The notes: a model not told the origin generated them from the sequence alone. A stretch of 60,044 bases of DNA from Triparma columacea (GCA_030267965.1 BRYA01000081.1:9491-69534); one strand, 5' to 3'. Positions 1 through 11,387 are shown, numbered from the stretch's first letter. Numbers and translations: made by a program.

Positions 1-14
1 GGGGGGGGGGGGGG
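1..14. repeat. Poly-G run at contig start
   Basis: The window opens with 14 consecutive G. Both internal N gaps also lie at or near G homopolymers, so this is probably where assembly stopped rather than a biological end. Confidence 0.8.
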
Positions 15-182
15 CGACCCCGAGCGAGGAGAGGAGGTTGGTAGGAACACAGTAATAGCGTGCGTCTCCAGGATTCGGCAATCCACGACACCCAGCCATG
101 CATAACACGGCCGCCTACGACCATTCAAACCTTATCAAACCATTTCAGCTTTGTCGGTCCGTTCCTCTAATCCTCGTCTCAC

Positions 183-700
183 CTGAACCCTCCCTGTCTA
201 GCGGCTTCTCTTTCTTTCGCCTCGTCCCTCCCTCCCCCTCCCCGTCCTCTTCGCTGCTGTCACTCTCCTCCTCGTCTGAGCTTTCCTCATTCCCAATCTC
301 ACTGAACCTAGTGAGCCTTACTTTTCTCGCCAGTAATACAATCTATGAGCGCGTGGTGTGTATCCGATCGATAGCAGTGAGCCTAGGCAATAAATGGGGG
401 GATGAACGTGGGTGGTTGCCTCTCCCGCCCCCTTTCCCCTCGTCCCCTCACCTCCTCATCAAGCTCAAGCTTCCCGACCACCCTGTAATCCTCCAATATC
501 GACGCTATCGCCGTCTTCCTCCTATCCACCTCCTCGTCGGATGGTATGTCGTCGAGCTCCCACATTGCCGCCCTCTCCTCCAGATCATGAATGAGGGAGT
601 CTCTGGACCATCTCATCACCTTCCTCTCTTTCTCCTTCATAGTCTCCTGCTTCGCAAGGATCGCCTTTAGAACTTGTTCGCCTTTATATGTGCTGTCCAT
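183..700 (-). CDS. Uncharacterised charged protein, 3' end cut by the contig edge
   Basis: Two exons are visible on the minus strand, 700-452 and 342-183, separated by a GTGAGG..ATAG intron. Exon 1 starts at an ATG (700-698) and encodes 83 residues of charged, probably helical sequence (..KAILAKQETMKEKERKVMRW..). Exon 2 joins in phase 0 and turns into an acidic Ser/Glu/Asp tract (..EESSDEEESDSSEEDG..) followed by a basic patch (RRKKEK). It ends at a GTGAGA donor in phase 1, so at least one more exon should lie beyond base 1. Acidic-then-basic low-complexity tails are common in nuclear or nucleolar proteins, but no family was recognised and the function is unknown. The next gene starts 326 bases away in the opposite direction, giving a divergent arrangement. 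Confidence 0.6.
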
Positions 701-1026
701 TTTGAGAACTTATACCGCTGTCTGACTTGGCCTTCGAGGATAAATTCCCCGTGTGTAGTGTTATTTGGCGTAATAATGAGTGTGATCCACCGCTGTTCCC
801 GTCTATGTAATCTAAGCGTAGTTAAAGGTTGGTATGTTATGTTTCCCAATTTCTTTTATTTCTTCTGCTTTCGTCCGAATTTGACTTCTTTCTACTTTTC
901 TAATTCTCAATAAATTCTCAACACCTGAGACCTCACTACCTCCCCTTCAATCTCCTCCCTCTCAATATCATATTTTTGTCTCCCTTACAGTAGTTGTACG
1001 TGCGTGAGTACTCCACAACACCTTTA
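701..1026. other. Divergent intergenic region
   Basis: This 326-base stretch lies between the minus-strand gene starting at 700 and the plus-strand AAA ATPase starting at 1027. It must hold both promoters. No TATA box or other motif could be assigned with confidence. An acceptor-like CCCTTACAG at 982-990 leaves room for a 5' UTR intron of the ATPase gene. Confidence 0.5.
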
Positions 1027-4000
1027 ATGACGATGATCATAAAGTCGAGGTTCCATATTCTTCTCCTCCTTCTCCTACTCTTGCCAGAACTGTCACATGC
1101 GCTTGCTCCGAATAATGGACCCGCTCTGCCATCGTTGAGTACCTCGCCACTTCCAGAAACTGAGGATATAATCAATCTTGACACTGAAACAAGGTAAGAC
1201 TCCGAGTGGCACTTTTTGGACATACAACAAAGGGAATGTCACCATGGCAACCTTCCCTTGATCAGGACCTTTCGCCCTACTCGCTTCAAGCCTCGCTGCC
1301 GACTGACCCCTCCCCCTCCTCCCTCTCCCTTCCAGAAACCCCCCAAAGGAGGGAGCAGTGGGTGACCCAGATGATGACAGTGACGACGGGGGCGACGACT
1401 CCACAGGAGAAGACAACAGCGACAATGAGTCCGCCGACGATGACGAGAACCCTGTCGATGGCGATGATGACGATGCAAGCTCCTCCTCCAAGACAACCAC
1501 TACCATGGGTTCCCTCAAAGCGAAGCTGGCTGGAACGCAGCCCCAGCAACAAGATAACAAGGTGAGACGGAGATGTTAGGGGGTTGATGAGGAGCGTCCC
1601 GAATTATTCTCTCACCAATTTGTTTTTCGCGACTTTCTTCACTCGTCTTTTCCCTCGCTGCAGGTCGACGAGGAGGGCACCGACCAAGAGACGGGCTCGG
1701 ATGACGAAGTTTACCTCCAGCTCTGCTCAGCCATCGCGTCTCAGATTCACCTACCCCCCACTTCCATCTCAGTGAGCCCAAAGACCGCCGGCTCCGAGTC
1801 CCTCAGGAGGCTCGACAGGAGGACTCTGTACAATGCCATCTACCACGAACTGTCGTCCATCAATGTGAACCAGACCGCCACCCAAGGCGCGCAGTCGAGT
1901 ATAGGGGGAAGCAAGTGGCTGCCTCCGGGTGTTTCCAGGAGGTGGGTTTGGGAGGCAAGGAGTAGGCCTGTGCCGTGTGTGTGTGTGTGACAAGTGCAAG
2001 AAATTATACCTGACTCCCCCCCAACCTCCCTTTCCCCCCTACCACCCCTCCCCCACCCAATTCCAACGCGCAGGCTCAAGGCAGCCGCCGCTTTGTCGAC
2101 TACTCCTGGTTGGAGGTCTCACCTCACCGCCGGTGCGTCAGCCGGTGCCTTCAAGAAGATAGTATCCTCCAGTTCTGCCCCCTCCGGCTCCTCCTCCGCC
2201 TTTGGCGTTCGCGACCGCTGCCTCCGTCTTGACGGTCCCTCAAACACTGCCACCTCTGCAATGCAGGAGACCGTGGCCATGGCCCTGGCGCACTCGTTCG
2301 GGTGCACCTACATAACCCTGGACAACACCATGCTGAGCAACATCAGGAGGAAGCTGCTGCTGGACCACAAGCTGCCCGTGGACAGCCCGATGCTCAAGAC
2401 TAGCAAGCTCGTGGAGCTTATACTCAAGGTTGTAAAGGGGGGGGAGGTGAGAATTTACGAACCTGATGCCCCCTTCACTGCGCTCGTCATGCATTAATCC
2501 TCACACAACCCTTTTTTCGCTCACCGCCGCAGTTCGAGCCCTCCTCGTGCGCCAAGCTGTCTTCGCTTATGGCCCTGGACACTCAGGCCGAGGGAGACCC
2601 GGCGTCCAAGGATTCGCTGTCCTCGCAAATAGAGGTTGAGGCGACGTTGGAGTTGTCCTCCTCGAAGCCCAACCCCGTGGTGATTTACATCCCGGCCCAC
2701 TCTGCATCCTCCGTGCTGCGATCGAAGTCGTCGGTCGAGATGTTATGCGACGAGGCCACGGACCCCACCTCCACCACGCTGCTTATTTTGGGGGATCAGC
2801 TCAATCCGGAGGACCTTGTCAAGAGGCCCAACGCTGATGAAGCTTCGAAGGAGGAGCCCTCTGGTGGTGGCCATAGCCCCTTTCCTCCTACCCAGAATCC
2901 CTTCGCCCCGCAGTCTTCGCAACCTCACCAGCAGCAGCCTTTCTTCCTCGGTGGCTACATGAACAACAACAACAACAACAACAACATGAACATGAACAAC
3001 GCTCCAACTCAGGGAGGCCCGATGGCCCACCCCCCCAACTCCAACCTCCCCTTCAACCACCCTCACTCCCCCCCTCACCAATCCGGGGTGAACGATCCTG
3101 AAGGCTCTCGTCGCTTCAACGTCTTCCTCACTCGCTCCTTCGCCCCCAACAAGCCCGGAATCGTTGGAACAGTCGCCCCGCCCAACGCGGGGAATCTCTT
3201 CCAGCACGCCAGTGCTATGATTCCTGGAGGCATGAATAACATGAACATTGGAGGACAGGTGAGAACGGACATAAATGAAAAGTTAACCCACCATGTCGTC
3301 CACTGACGAAACCCTTCTTTCCCCAGCCTGCTCCCCCTTCCTCCGACCTCGCCAACAACCCCTTCCTGAAGAGTCCTGCCGCCAAGGCTTTCTTTGCCAA
3401 CCTCGCTCAGATGAATGTCAAGACCAACACGGATAGCGTCAAGATGACCCCCGAGCAGCTGCAGAATAGCATGAAGGGGTGGGTCCAGGGACTTTTCGAA
3501 CAGGCCATGGAGGAGGAAGAAGACGGTGACGATGTGAACAACATGGACACCAACACGCAGGAGAACATTGCCAAGATTTTCGCTAATTTGATGAAGAACG
3601 AGCAGATGAGAATGGGCATCGCGCAGACTCTCGCCAAGGCCGCGCCGGCCCTACTCAACATGCACTGCATGGGAGTCCAGCTTTCCGTCTACGTCCCCCC
3701 TCCCGCGGGACACAAGAACGCCGGGCAGATGCCAACGCCCCAGTCGAGCGCGCAGCCCTTCCTCGTGAACAATAACTTGCAGCCCCCGGGGGTTGACGGT
3801 GGAGACGGCAAGGGAAGCTGGTTGAACAAGTTTCTCAACTCGAATGATGGTGGAGACCAGGGTACGGGGGGGGAGGAGGAGGAGGAAGGGGACAGCAAGA
3901 ACGGGGCAAAGAGGAAGAAGGCCATGAGAGAGTTTGCCGCTGCCGCCGCAATTCTGCAGAGGCAGAGAAATAGGTGAGCCTTGGATCCTGAGAATGAGGT

Positions 4001-5841
4001 CAACTCTTTCGCTCTTCGCTCCAGATTTCGTAATCCTCACCTCATCTCCCCCATCGCAGCAAAAAAGCCCAGCTCTCCAACACCCCCAGGGAGCAGAGGG
4101 GGCTCAACAAGCTGCGGGGGCTCTGCGCCGAGTGCTCCCTCCCTACCCCTAATGACTCCTCGCGGGCCAGAGCCTGGAATGCTTGGAGGAGGAGAGAGTA
4201 CAGCGTTTTGGTTTTCAAAAAGAACAGGAAGGCCCTGAACTCCGCCCTGAAGCTGTGCAAGCTTAGGCTGGGGGGGATAAGCACTACCAACGCGGGGGGT
4301 CTGAAGCAGCTCCTGAGCGTCAAGGATATCTCGGCCGACATGGGAGAGGTCGTTAGAGCCGCGGTCGAGATTGAGGCTGCGAGGGCAAGGATGAACAAAA
4401 TGCTGGGGGAGATTGTCGGGTTGGAGGGGGGGGAGGAGGACGGGGAAGGGAGGGTAGAGTCGACAGACGCAGAGGGGATGGAAGCTGAGCTGCAGGTGAG
4501 GAGGGAAGGGGAGGGGGGAGGAGCCTTACTCAATGCAAACGGAGCGTAACGATGACCTGATGCCTCTTTCTCAAGTTTTTTTTCTCACCCATAATCCCAA
4601 TCTTCGCAGGGTTTCGCTCACGTTCGCCCCGCCTCCATCGAAGCCGCCATCAACCTTGTCTGCGGTGTCGCAGTTGCTCCTGGGATGGCCCAGGGAGTAG
4701 AGAACATAGGCGCCAACAGTCAAATCGTTAGAAGCAAGGAGGACATAGCCGCGCTTGCGGAGGATAAGCACGAGAAGGCTCTCATTTCCCAGGTGGTCCA
4801 GGCCGGGGAGATCGGGGTCACCTACGACATGATTGGGGGGCTAGGGGAGGTGAAGGAGCTGCTCAGAGAGTCCATCACCTATCCTCTCAAGTTCCCCCAG
4901 TTTTACGCAGAGGGCATTGCGAGGGAGGCAGTTAAGGGAGTTCTGCTGTTTGGACCGCCTGGAACGGGCAAGACCATGCTTGCCAAGGCCGTGGCTACAG
5001 AAGGGGGCGCCACATTCCTCTCCGTCGACGCATCCTCCGTAGAGAATAAGGTGTGTGGGGAAGGGGGTGGGCAGCGGTTTGATGAGCTTGTACCAATACC
5101 CTGCTAACCCCCCCCCCCCCCCCCCCTTTGTCGCAGTGGCTGGGCGAGAGCGAGAAGAACGCAAAGGCAGTTTTCACGCTCGCAAGAAGGCTCGCCCCCT
5201 GCGTTGTGTTTATTGACGAGGTAGATAGCCTCCTCAGCAGCAGGGAACACTCTGACGACTCTGCCCACGGGACCCTCACCTCCGTAAAGACGACAATGAT
5301 GGCGGAGTGGGACGGTCTGAACAGCGGGACCAACGGCGAGGGTGTCAGTGGGGGTAGTAGAGTCGTGGTTATCGGAAGCACAAACCGCCCCTTCGATCTC
5401 GATGAGGCGGTGCTGAGGAGGTTCCCGAGGCGGATCCTCGTGGACCTCCCAGATTTGGTGACTAGGACGGAGATCCTCGAAGTCACGATGCAAAACAATA
5501 GGGTGGCGAAGGACGTGAACTTCACTAAAATTGCAGAGAAGCTTGAGGGTTACACAGGCAGCGATATCAAGGAGGTCTGCAGAGAGGCTGTTGTCCGAAT
5601 CAGCCACGAGCAGGCCAGCAAACTCGACAAGGGCGTGGGACTGGAGGACGGGGAAATCGACAGGCTCCGAGATGTCGAGGTGAACGACTTCGAGAGGGCA
5701 ATGAAAAAGCTTAAGAAGAGCGTAAGTGAGAAGGGGAAGGAACTGTCAAAGGTGTACAATTGGAACAACGAGTACGGGGAGCTAAAGAGAAAGAAGAAAA
5801 AGTCGGGGGGGGACGGCCTGGTATCGTCCATGTTCCTATAA
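1027..5841 (+). CDS. AAA-type ATPase, MSP1/ATAD1-related plant-like clade, with a hydrophobic leader
   Basis: Nine exons give 1,332 residues: 1027-1193, 1336-1561, 1664-1941, 2074-2446, 2533-3258, 3327-3973, 4060-4495, 4610-5050, 5137-5841. All introns are GT..AG and every junction keeps frame. The N-terminus ([20 protein letters not shown]..) is a signal peptide or anchor. An acidic linker follows, then a degenerate nucleotide-binding-like segment near residue 268 (..[20 protein letters not shown]), a Gln/Asn-rich low-complexity stretch, and a C-terminal AAA module. That module has Walker A GPPGTGKT near residue 1066, Walker [10 protein letters not shown] near 1120, a [10 protein letters not shown] sensor region near 1177, and the terminal W..NEYGE motif. 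In plants the same layout (an inactive upstream NTPase-like segment plus one active AAA module) occurs in a poorly characterised ATAD1-like family. An ATP-driven membrane-protein extractase or remodeller is inferred. The leader is atypical and suggests ER or plastid location. Confidence 0.85.
2962..3000 (+). repeat. AAC triplet repeat encoding poly-Asn
   Basis: A run of AAC codons broken by two ATG codons encodes an Asn/Met tract inside exon 5 of the AAA ATPase, next to Gln- and Pro-rich sequence. It is probably a disordered linker. Confidence 0.85.
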
Positions 5842-6563
5842 AATCAGAATGTCAACGGTTTGTTTACAAGCTAACGAAATTTGCTTTTGGTCTTTTTTGG
5901 AAATTTTTTGGTGAAAGGGGGTATTAGTGTGACAGTGGAGTTTGCTTACTAACATACATAGAGTATCGTAAGGATGTCAAGACCTACGCAGCAGCTGCCA
6001 CGTGAAGGCTCAAATTTGTCAACTTTCAATTTGACGAAGTTTTTTGCCATCTTTTTTTATCGATTTCGTCTATTGATTATTTTGATCAATTTTCTATCTT
6101 ATCTATCATATTTATCAAATTTATTGTACATCTATCAAAATACCATTTTGTGAAAGAATAATATTGATTTGATGCATAGTAGTTACAGAATAGCATTACA
6201 TATCATAAAATCATTATATAAGTGAATATAAAATTTCAAATTATAACTTGAATAAATTTTTATTTTTATTTTCTACAATTTTCATCATATCTATATTTCA
6301 ATACACTTGTGATACATTTGATACAACCAAGATATATTATATGGATTTATGTATCACATAATGTTGTTTTATCTACACTAAATTTTTTTTTGACATTTGA
6401 TACAACATTTTTTAACTATGAAATATAGATGGTTCACTTCACGGTCCTATACCCTCCTCTCTACTTTAACTCTCCCATCTAATTCCAGCTCGACGTACTT
6501 AGCAGAAGAATAAAAAAATCTCAAGTTGAACACCAACAAAACAAACTTGCTAATTAATTCGTC
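5842..6563. other. AT-rich convergent intergenic island
   Basis: This 722-base region lies between the stops of two convergent genes. Bases from about 6020 to 6430 are strikingly AT-rich, full of TTTATC, AAATTT and ATATAT strings, whereas the neighbouring genes are GC-rich. No open reading frame of note lies inside. It may be terminator sequence for both genes; diatom centromeres and replicating episomes use low-GC stretches of similar size, so an origin or centromere role is conceivable but unproven. Confidence 0.6.
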
Positions 6564-7801
6564 TCAGCCCTGGAGCCTCTCTAGCCATGGTCCTAAAGCT
6601 TGATGACAAAGCTCAGGAGCTTCGTCGTGAGGGCAGTGGCCTGCTCCCTCCAGTCTCACCAGCTCGTACTCTACTCCCTCCTTGGCAAAATCTCCAAGTT
6701 TTGAGCCGGGATGAAGGCCGTTGTCGAGAGGGGTCCAAAGGTCGCCGGTGCCCCAAAGCGCGAGGATCTTGCTCCCTTCACTGTACTGTCCGATGATGTC
6801 CTCCGGCGTAGGCCCCGCTTCCCCTCCAAAAACTGCTAGGAAAACCTCCCTGGCCCCCTTGTCATAAGAGGGCTCAAGGATGATGTCGAGCAGCTCCTGG
6901 TTGACGTTCCTGTTGTCGGGGTAAACCTGGTCTCTCAGTATCTGTTCTACATTCTCTGGCTTCTTGAAGTTTTCCCAGAAGCCGTTTCCGTATTTCCTTA
7001 TCATGTTCTGAACGAACCACAGGATGGGTCGGAGGAGTAGCGGGAGTTCCTCGTATCTGAAGCTCGTCATACCCCCGCTGGTGTTGAACAAGACTACCCC
7101 CCTGCACCTCTTCTTTAGCGTTCTCCCCACCATGAGTGCGGTAAGTCCGCCGATGCTGTTGATTGTTTTTGTGACGTTTCATGAGGTGTGAGAAATGCCA
7201 TCCAACCCTACTATAGAACGACCACCCTCACCACTCACCTGTTTCCCCCGACAATCCATCCCCCACCCACACCCCCCTCCACCTTAACTTCCCCTGTGCC
7301 CTCTACGTGCTCAATAACCTTGAGCGTAACATCCTCGAAGAGCTCCATGTTGTAATCAAACTCCCCCTCTGGGGGGGGCTTGTCGCTGGCCCCGAATCCC
7401 AGTAAGTCAAGCCTCACGACCCTGTACCCCAGACCCGTCAGGAATGGTTCATTGTATCTCCAGTGGTTTATGCTAGCCCCGAAACCATGTATAAGCATGA
7501 TGGGAGCCCCCCCTTCTGGACCAGAAACAGCATAGTTTACGTTGGCCTTGCCCCCCCCAGGAATTTCGTATGGCATCGTCGAGTAGACACGGGGGAGCTT
7601 CCCTACCTCGGCTTTCAATGTTGTCGCTGACATTGTTGTTGTTATTGATGCAAAGGAACGAAGTTGGGGGGGGTGGATTTTGCATATCATACCATAACAT
7701 CGTCGAGAGTTTAGAGACCCCCTTGGACCGACAAATCCAATTTGAAACCCATTTGTCTTGCATAATAGCGCCAAAAGTAACAAGCCAAGCATTTGCAGCA
7801 T
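6564..7801 (-). CDS. Alpha/beta hydrolase, probably plastid-targeted
   Basis: Two exons (7801-7239 and 7155-6564) encode 384 residues. The N-terminus is a signal peptide (MLQMLGLLLLALLCKTNG) followed by FQ, then a Ser/Arg-rich stretch, matching the signal-plus-transit layout of secondary plastids. The fold markers are an oxyanion loop LIHGFGAS near residue 102, a nucleophile elbow GNSIGG with Ser188, an acid residue Asp326 in WGTGDLWTP and His361 in GAGHCPHD. The Ser188 codon itself is split AG|C by the intron. Plastid hydrolases of this type include pheophytinase-like enzymes and other chlorophyll- or lipid-related esterases. The exact substrate cannot be told from the sequence. It is divergent from the YjbQ gene, 149 bases away. 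Confidence 0.85.
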
Positions 7802-7950
7802 TAAACACTTTTGTCTTTCTGCCAGCTGGCTTCTTCATTCCACAATAAGCTCGTCTGAAAGCTAAAACTCGTAGTATAACCCGTTGAATAAAACACAAAT
7901 CCCGATACCGAAATATATAGCATCACAACATCTCCTGAAGACAAACATAA

Positions 7951-8670
7951 ATGGCTCGTCGAACTTGCCTCGTGCTGTTTGCCTTCATTATGCACACTTG
8001 CGCCTACATCACCCCCCCCACATTCACCCACACCCGCATTCCCTCCTCAATCTTATATTCCTCTCCGTCAACATTCAAGTCCCACTTTGTGACCCTCCCT
8101 GTATGCACCAAATCCACTCTCCCTACCCCTCCTTCGCCTTCCTCTCCCGACGGGAGCGTAAACACCTACGACCTCACCTCACAAGTGCTCGATGCTGTAT
8201 CATCATCGACAGTTACGCACGGTACCGTTGTGGTAACGACGCCCCACACGACAGTCGGATTATGCGTGAATGAGTATGAGCAAGGCTTGGACTCAGACCT
8301 CTCCTCGTACCTCCTCAACCTCGCTCCTATCGATTCTCGTCACCCGATCCCCTCCCGTCGAAACCCTGGTGTCACCTACGCACACAACGACATATCCTCT
8401 CGCCCCTCACAGGACCCAGAGTGGGTGGGTGAGACTGAGAGGTGCTTGGAGAACGGCTGGGATGTAACCGATCCTGAAACCCTGAAGAAGTGGAGAGACC
8501 AGGAACCTGTCAACGCCAACGCTCACCTTATTTCAATCCTCGTTGGCACCTCGGTAACTCTGTCGATAGTCGACGCAAAGTTAGTGTTGGGTGAGTGGCA
8601 GTCGATTTTGATGCTGGAGGCCGACGGTCCCAGAAATCGGAAGGTAAACGTCCACATAACTGGCTGCTAA
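7951..8670 (+). CDS. YjbQ/UPF0047 family protein
   Basis: This is a single exon of 239 residues. After a hydrophobic N-terminus (MARRTCLVLFAFIMHTCAYI), possibly a targeting signal, the body carries the family hallmarks: TPHTTVGLCVNEYEQGLDSD around residue 90, YAHNDI around 148, the NANAHL segment, and the C-terminal GEWQSILMLEADGPRNRKV. YjbQ proteins are small trimeric beta-barrel-like proteins; a weak thiamine-phosphate-synthase-like activity has been reported for bacterial members, but the cellular role is unclear. The usual length is about 140 residues, so the first 65-70 residues look like an added leader. No introns are present, unlike most neighbours. Confidence 0.88.
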   Translation: MARRTCLVLFAFIMHTCAYITPPTFTHTRIPSSILYSSPSTFKSHFVTLPVCTKSTLPTPPSPSSPDGSVNTYDLTSQVLDAVSSSTVTHGTVVVTTPHTTVGLCVNEYEQGLDSDLSSYLLNLAPIDSRHPIPSRRNPGVTYAHNDISSRPSQDPEWVGETERCLENGWDVTDPETLKKWRDQEPVNANAHLISILVGTSVTLSIVDAKLVLGEWQSILMLEADGPRNRKVNVHITGC

Positions 8671-8764
8671 AGTTGGAGAATAAGTCCCACCTATTTTTTG
8701 ATAAAACGTCGTTTATCATATCCTTTCCCGCTCCTCCTCCTCCCTCCCCCCCCTCCCCGATCCA

Positions 8765-10060
8765 TTACATGTAGTTGATCTTTCTTACGGGCTTCCTGCT
8801 GCTCCTCCTAGGGGTCAGAGTCTTCTCAACTTTCTTCCCTGACTTCTTCACGGACTTTTTAACGGACTTTGTTCTCTTAGGGGTTTCCTTGCTTGGCGTT
8901 TTGCTCCTGCTACTCCTCTTGGTTGGGGTTGCTTCTTCCTTCTTGGGGGTTGCCTCCTTCTTCTTTGGGGTTGCCTCCTTCTTCTTCTTTTGCGTCCCAG
9001 TCTTCTTCTTGGGCGTCCTCTTAGTCGCTCCTCTGCTCCTCCCCCTCTTGCTCTGGCTGTCTTCCTTTGCTACCTCCTCCTCCTCCTCCAGCTCCTTCAC
9101 GAACCAAGGAACGATCATGCTCGTCGTCTTCATATACTTATCGTACCCCTCCCTCTTCTGAACCGAGAAGTACTCCGCCGGTACCGCCCCCGTCCACTCG
9201 CTCAAACAGTAGTATAAGCTCATGCAGATGTAAGCGAGGATGAAATACAACCCAAGCTTGCACTCGATACCAACCTCCATACGACCGACAGGCTCAGCAG
9301 CAGCGACGGCGAGACCGCACCATGCTACCCACTCCCCGAAGTAGTTCGGGTGTCTGCTGTACTTCCAGAGCCCCGCGTTGCAGAAGGGCGCCCTCTTGTT
9401 CTTGGGCTTTTCCTTGTTGGCCTCAACGAACGCGAGCTTGTGGGTGTCGGCGATGTTCTCAATCACCCACCCCCCAGCCCACATTGCGTACCCAACAATC
9501 TCAAGTGTCCCGAAACCCGGTGTCTTGTCCAACGCACACACCAGGCAAGGTACAAAGAGCACCCCCGCGTTCGCGAACATCTGTTGATAAATCTCTTTCT
9601 GCATAAACTTCATGTCCCAGGTACCCCCAAATTTCTCCACCCTAATCTTCTGGAACTGGTACCTTGGTAAATCCCTCTCAATTTTCCATGTCCCGCTTCC
9701 GATCATCCAAATCGCCCCGGCACCCATACGTGCACCATGCAATAAGTAAGCCATACAAATAACCGTCCTCCTCCCCGTCCCTAACTCTTCATCGAAGCTC
9801 GTATACCAGTACACAGTTGCAGATATAAGGCACAATCCCCACGGCCACGCGAAGTCAACCCAGAACATAACCTTCGTAACCATCGCCGGTATCCCCGCGA
9901 AGATTGTGAACCACAGTGTTTGGAGGAGGAAGTGGAAGACGGCGAAACTTGTTATGGAGGAAGGACAGAGTAAGAGAATGGGGATTACGAGGACACCGGA
10001 GTTGTTTATGAAGTAATGTAATAGAGTGTGGGGGGGGACGGGCGGATTTGAAACGGGCAT
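8765..10060 (-). CDS. DUF1295 / steroid 5-alpha-reductase-like membrane protein
   Basis: This uninterrupted frame of 431 residues starts at the ATG at 10060. Several hydrophobic helices cover roughly residues 10-300, and the conserved DUF1295 signature LWKYSRHPNYFGEW is followed by a further helix pair and the YFSVQKREGYDKYM segment. The last 100 residues form a Lys/Ser/Thr-rich tail with near-repeats of KKKEATPKK, ending in a basic sequence. DUF1295 proteins resemble 3-oxo-5-alpha-steroid 4-dehydrogenase and isoprenylcysteine methyltransferase folds and reduce or modify lipids in the ER. The substrate here is unknown. The basic tail is unusual and may be a membrane-retention or phosphorylated segment. 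The stop lies 94 bases from the convergent YjbQ gene. Confidence 0.85.
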   Translation of the reverse strand: MPVSNPPVPPHTLLHYFINNSGVLVIPILLLCPSSITSFAVFHFLLQTLWFTIFAGIPAMVTKVMFWVDFAWPWGLCLISATVYWYTSFDEELGTGRRTVICMAYLLHGARMGAGAIWMIGSGTWKIERDLPRYQFQKIRVEKFGGTWDMKFMQKEIYQQMFANAGVLFVPCLVCALDKTPGFGTLEIVGYAMWAGGWVIENIADTHKLAFVEANKEKPKNKRAPFCNAGLWKYSRHPNYFGEWVAWCGLAVAAAEPVGRMEVGIECKLGLYFILAYICMSLYYCLSEWTGAVPAEYFSVQKREGYDKYMKTTSMIVPWFVKELEEEEEVAKEDSQSKRGRSRGATKRTPKKKTGTQKKKKEATPKKKEATPKKEEATPTKRSSRSKTPSKETPKRTKSVKKSVKKSGKKVEKTLTPRRSSRKPVRKINYM

Positions 10061-10471
10061 TGTGGGAGGGGTTTTGGGAGAAACAGTGGGGAGGGGGGAT
10101 ATGGGGAGTAGGGGGACTGTGGATGGTTACAGTTGGTGGTTGAAATACAAATGCCCAAAAAAATAAATATGAATCGAAATGAAGCCAAATGAAGTGAGCT
10201 GAAGTCAGTTGCTTCATGTGACTGCTGATTACAAGGGTTTCGTTCAAGGTTTGTAAATCCGACCTTTTCACCGATTAATGACGTGCGGTTGCCCAAGCCC
10301 CCCCCCCCGGAGGATGTAAAAGATGTATATTTCAGTAGTGTGTGTGTGTGTTCATTTGTAAGAGAAATCATGCTTAGATTACGTATTTCATCCCCCCCCC
10401 CACACCCCTCCCTTTCATCTCTCAAGAATTATTCGTACACCCCCCACCCCCCTCTTAAACTCCCCTCCCCC
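10061..10471. other. Intergenic region between two minus-strand genes
   Basis: This 411-base gap between the UBC12-like stop (10472) and the DUF1295 start (10060) contains C-runs, a TG repeat near 10338-10350 and AT-richer sequence. It should hold the DUF1295 promoter. No coding potential was seen. Confidence 0.5.
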
Positions 10472-11387
10472 TCACTTGAGTTTAGTGTACTGAACACCGT
10501 CGACCATGCCCCCCCTTAAGGATTTCTCGACGTTCCTCTGGAACTGTGTTTTATTCTCCCTCAAAGTTTTCGCCGCCTCCTGGTTAAGCGGGTCCCCCGG
10601 GTTGGGTTCGTAGAACAGGTAGATAAGTCCGTAAATAACAGCGTTGATATCAAGCACGGGTTTCCAGTCTTCCCTAAGTATGTTCAAACATACGTTACCC
10701 TGAGTGTTCACATTTGGGTGGTACAGCTGCGTCTCGCAGTGGACCTTAGGGGGCTCGTGGGGGTAGAGGGCGGGGATGGTGAAGGTGAAGGTGTAGGTGC
10801 AGTTCGTCCAGTAACCGGAATCGGGAGTCACGTGACACTTGAAGGTTGTGAGACAGTTCGCGGATGGGAAGGTGATGTTCGCGACGGAACCACCGTCGAG
10901 CTCGGCTATGTCTGAGGGAGGATAAGGGTGTGTGGTGTGTGGTGTGTGGTGGTTTGGTTAGGGGATTGGGGTGTTGTTGTTTGGCTGCCGTTTTGTTATT
11001 ACTGGCGTTAAATCATTGCGCGTATCTTCGAAAAACACAGCATCATATCATAGTTTGAATAAGTTCTTGTGTTATCTCTTCCACAACAAGCCTCCACACC
11101 ACTCATTTCACCACGGAGGGAACTCTGCTTGGGTCGTGTTTAGTCTTACCTTTCTGAATCCTAATCTCTCCTGGTGTCCTCTTCTTCTGTCCCTCCACTT
11201 TGTTGACCTTCTTCCCTCCTATCCCTCCTAGCAGTGAGACCTGTGGCTTGTCTGTATCCATGGGAGTGGGAGAGTTTGAGGTGGAGGAGGACGCAGTGCT
11301 GGTGGTCTCGTTCCCACTCTCAGTGGCCTTTCCTGTTGTTGCAGCGTCTGTCTTTTTTTTCTCTTTCTTTTTCTTTAAACGAAGCAT
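10472..11387 (-). CDS. UBC12: NEDD8-conjugating enzyme UBC12-like (E2)
   Basis: Two exons (11387-11150 and 10911-10472) encode 225 residues. The first exon gives a Lys-rich start (MLRLKKKKEKKK), a Ser/Thr-rich linker and the E2 opening helix ..GEIRIQKDIAEL. The second carries the UBC fold: ..YPHEPPKVHC, the HPN box, and the active-site Cys154 in GNVCLNILREDWKPVL, followed by the UBC12-type NAVIYGLIYLFYEPNPGDPL. The sequence ILREDWKPVL and the extended basic N-terminus distinguish UBC12 (UBE2M) from ubiquitin E2s. The protein would pass NEDD8 to cullins and so activate cullin-RING ligases in nucleus and cytosol. The linker after the basic start is longer than in animals (about 40 extra residues). 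Confidence 0.9.

Noticed and set aside
98..670. Plus-strand frame of 190 codons
   Set aside because: It is Ser/Pro/Leu-rich and antisense to two minus-strand exons with good splice sites and coherent protein sequence.
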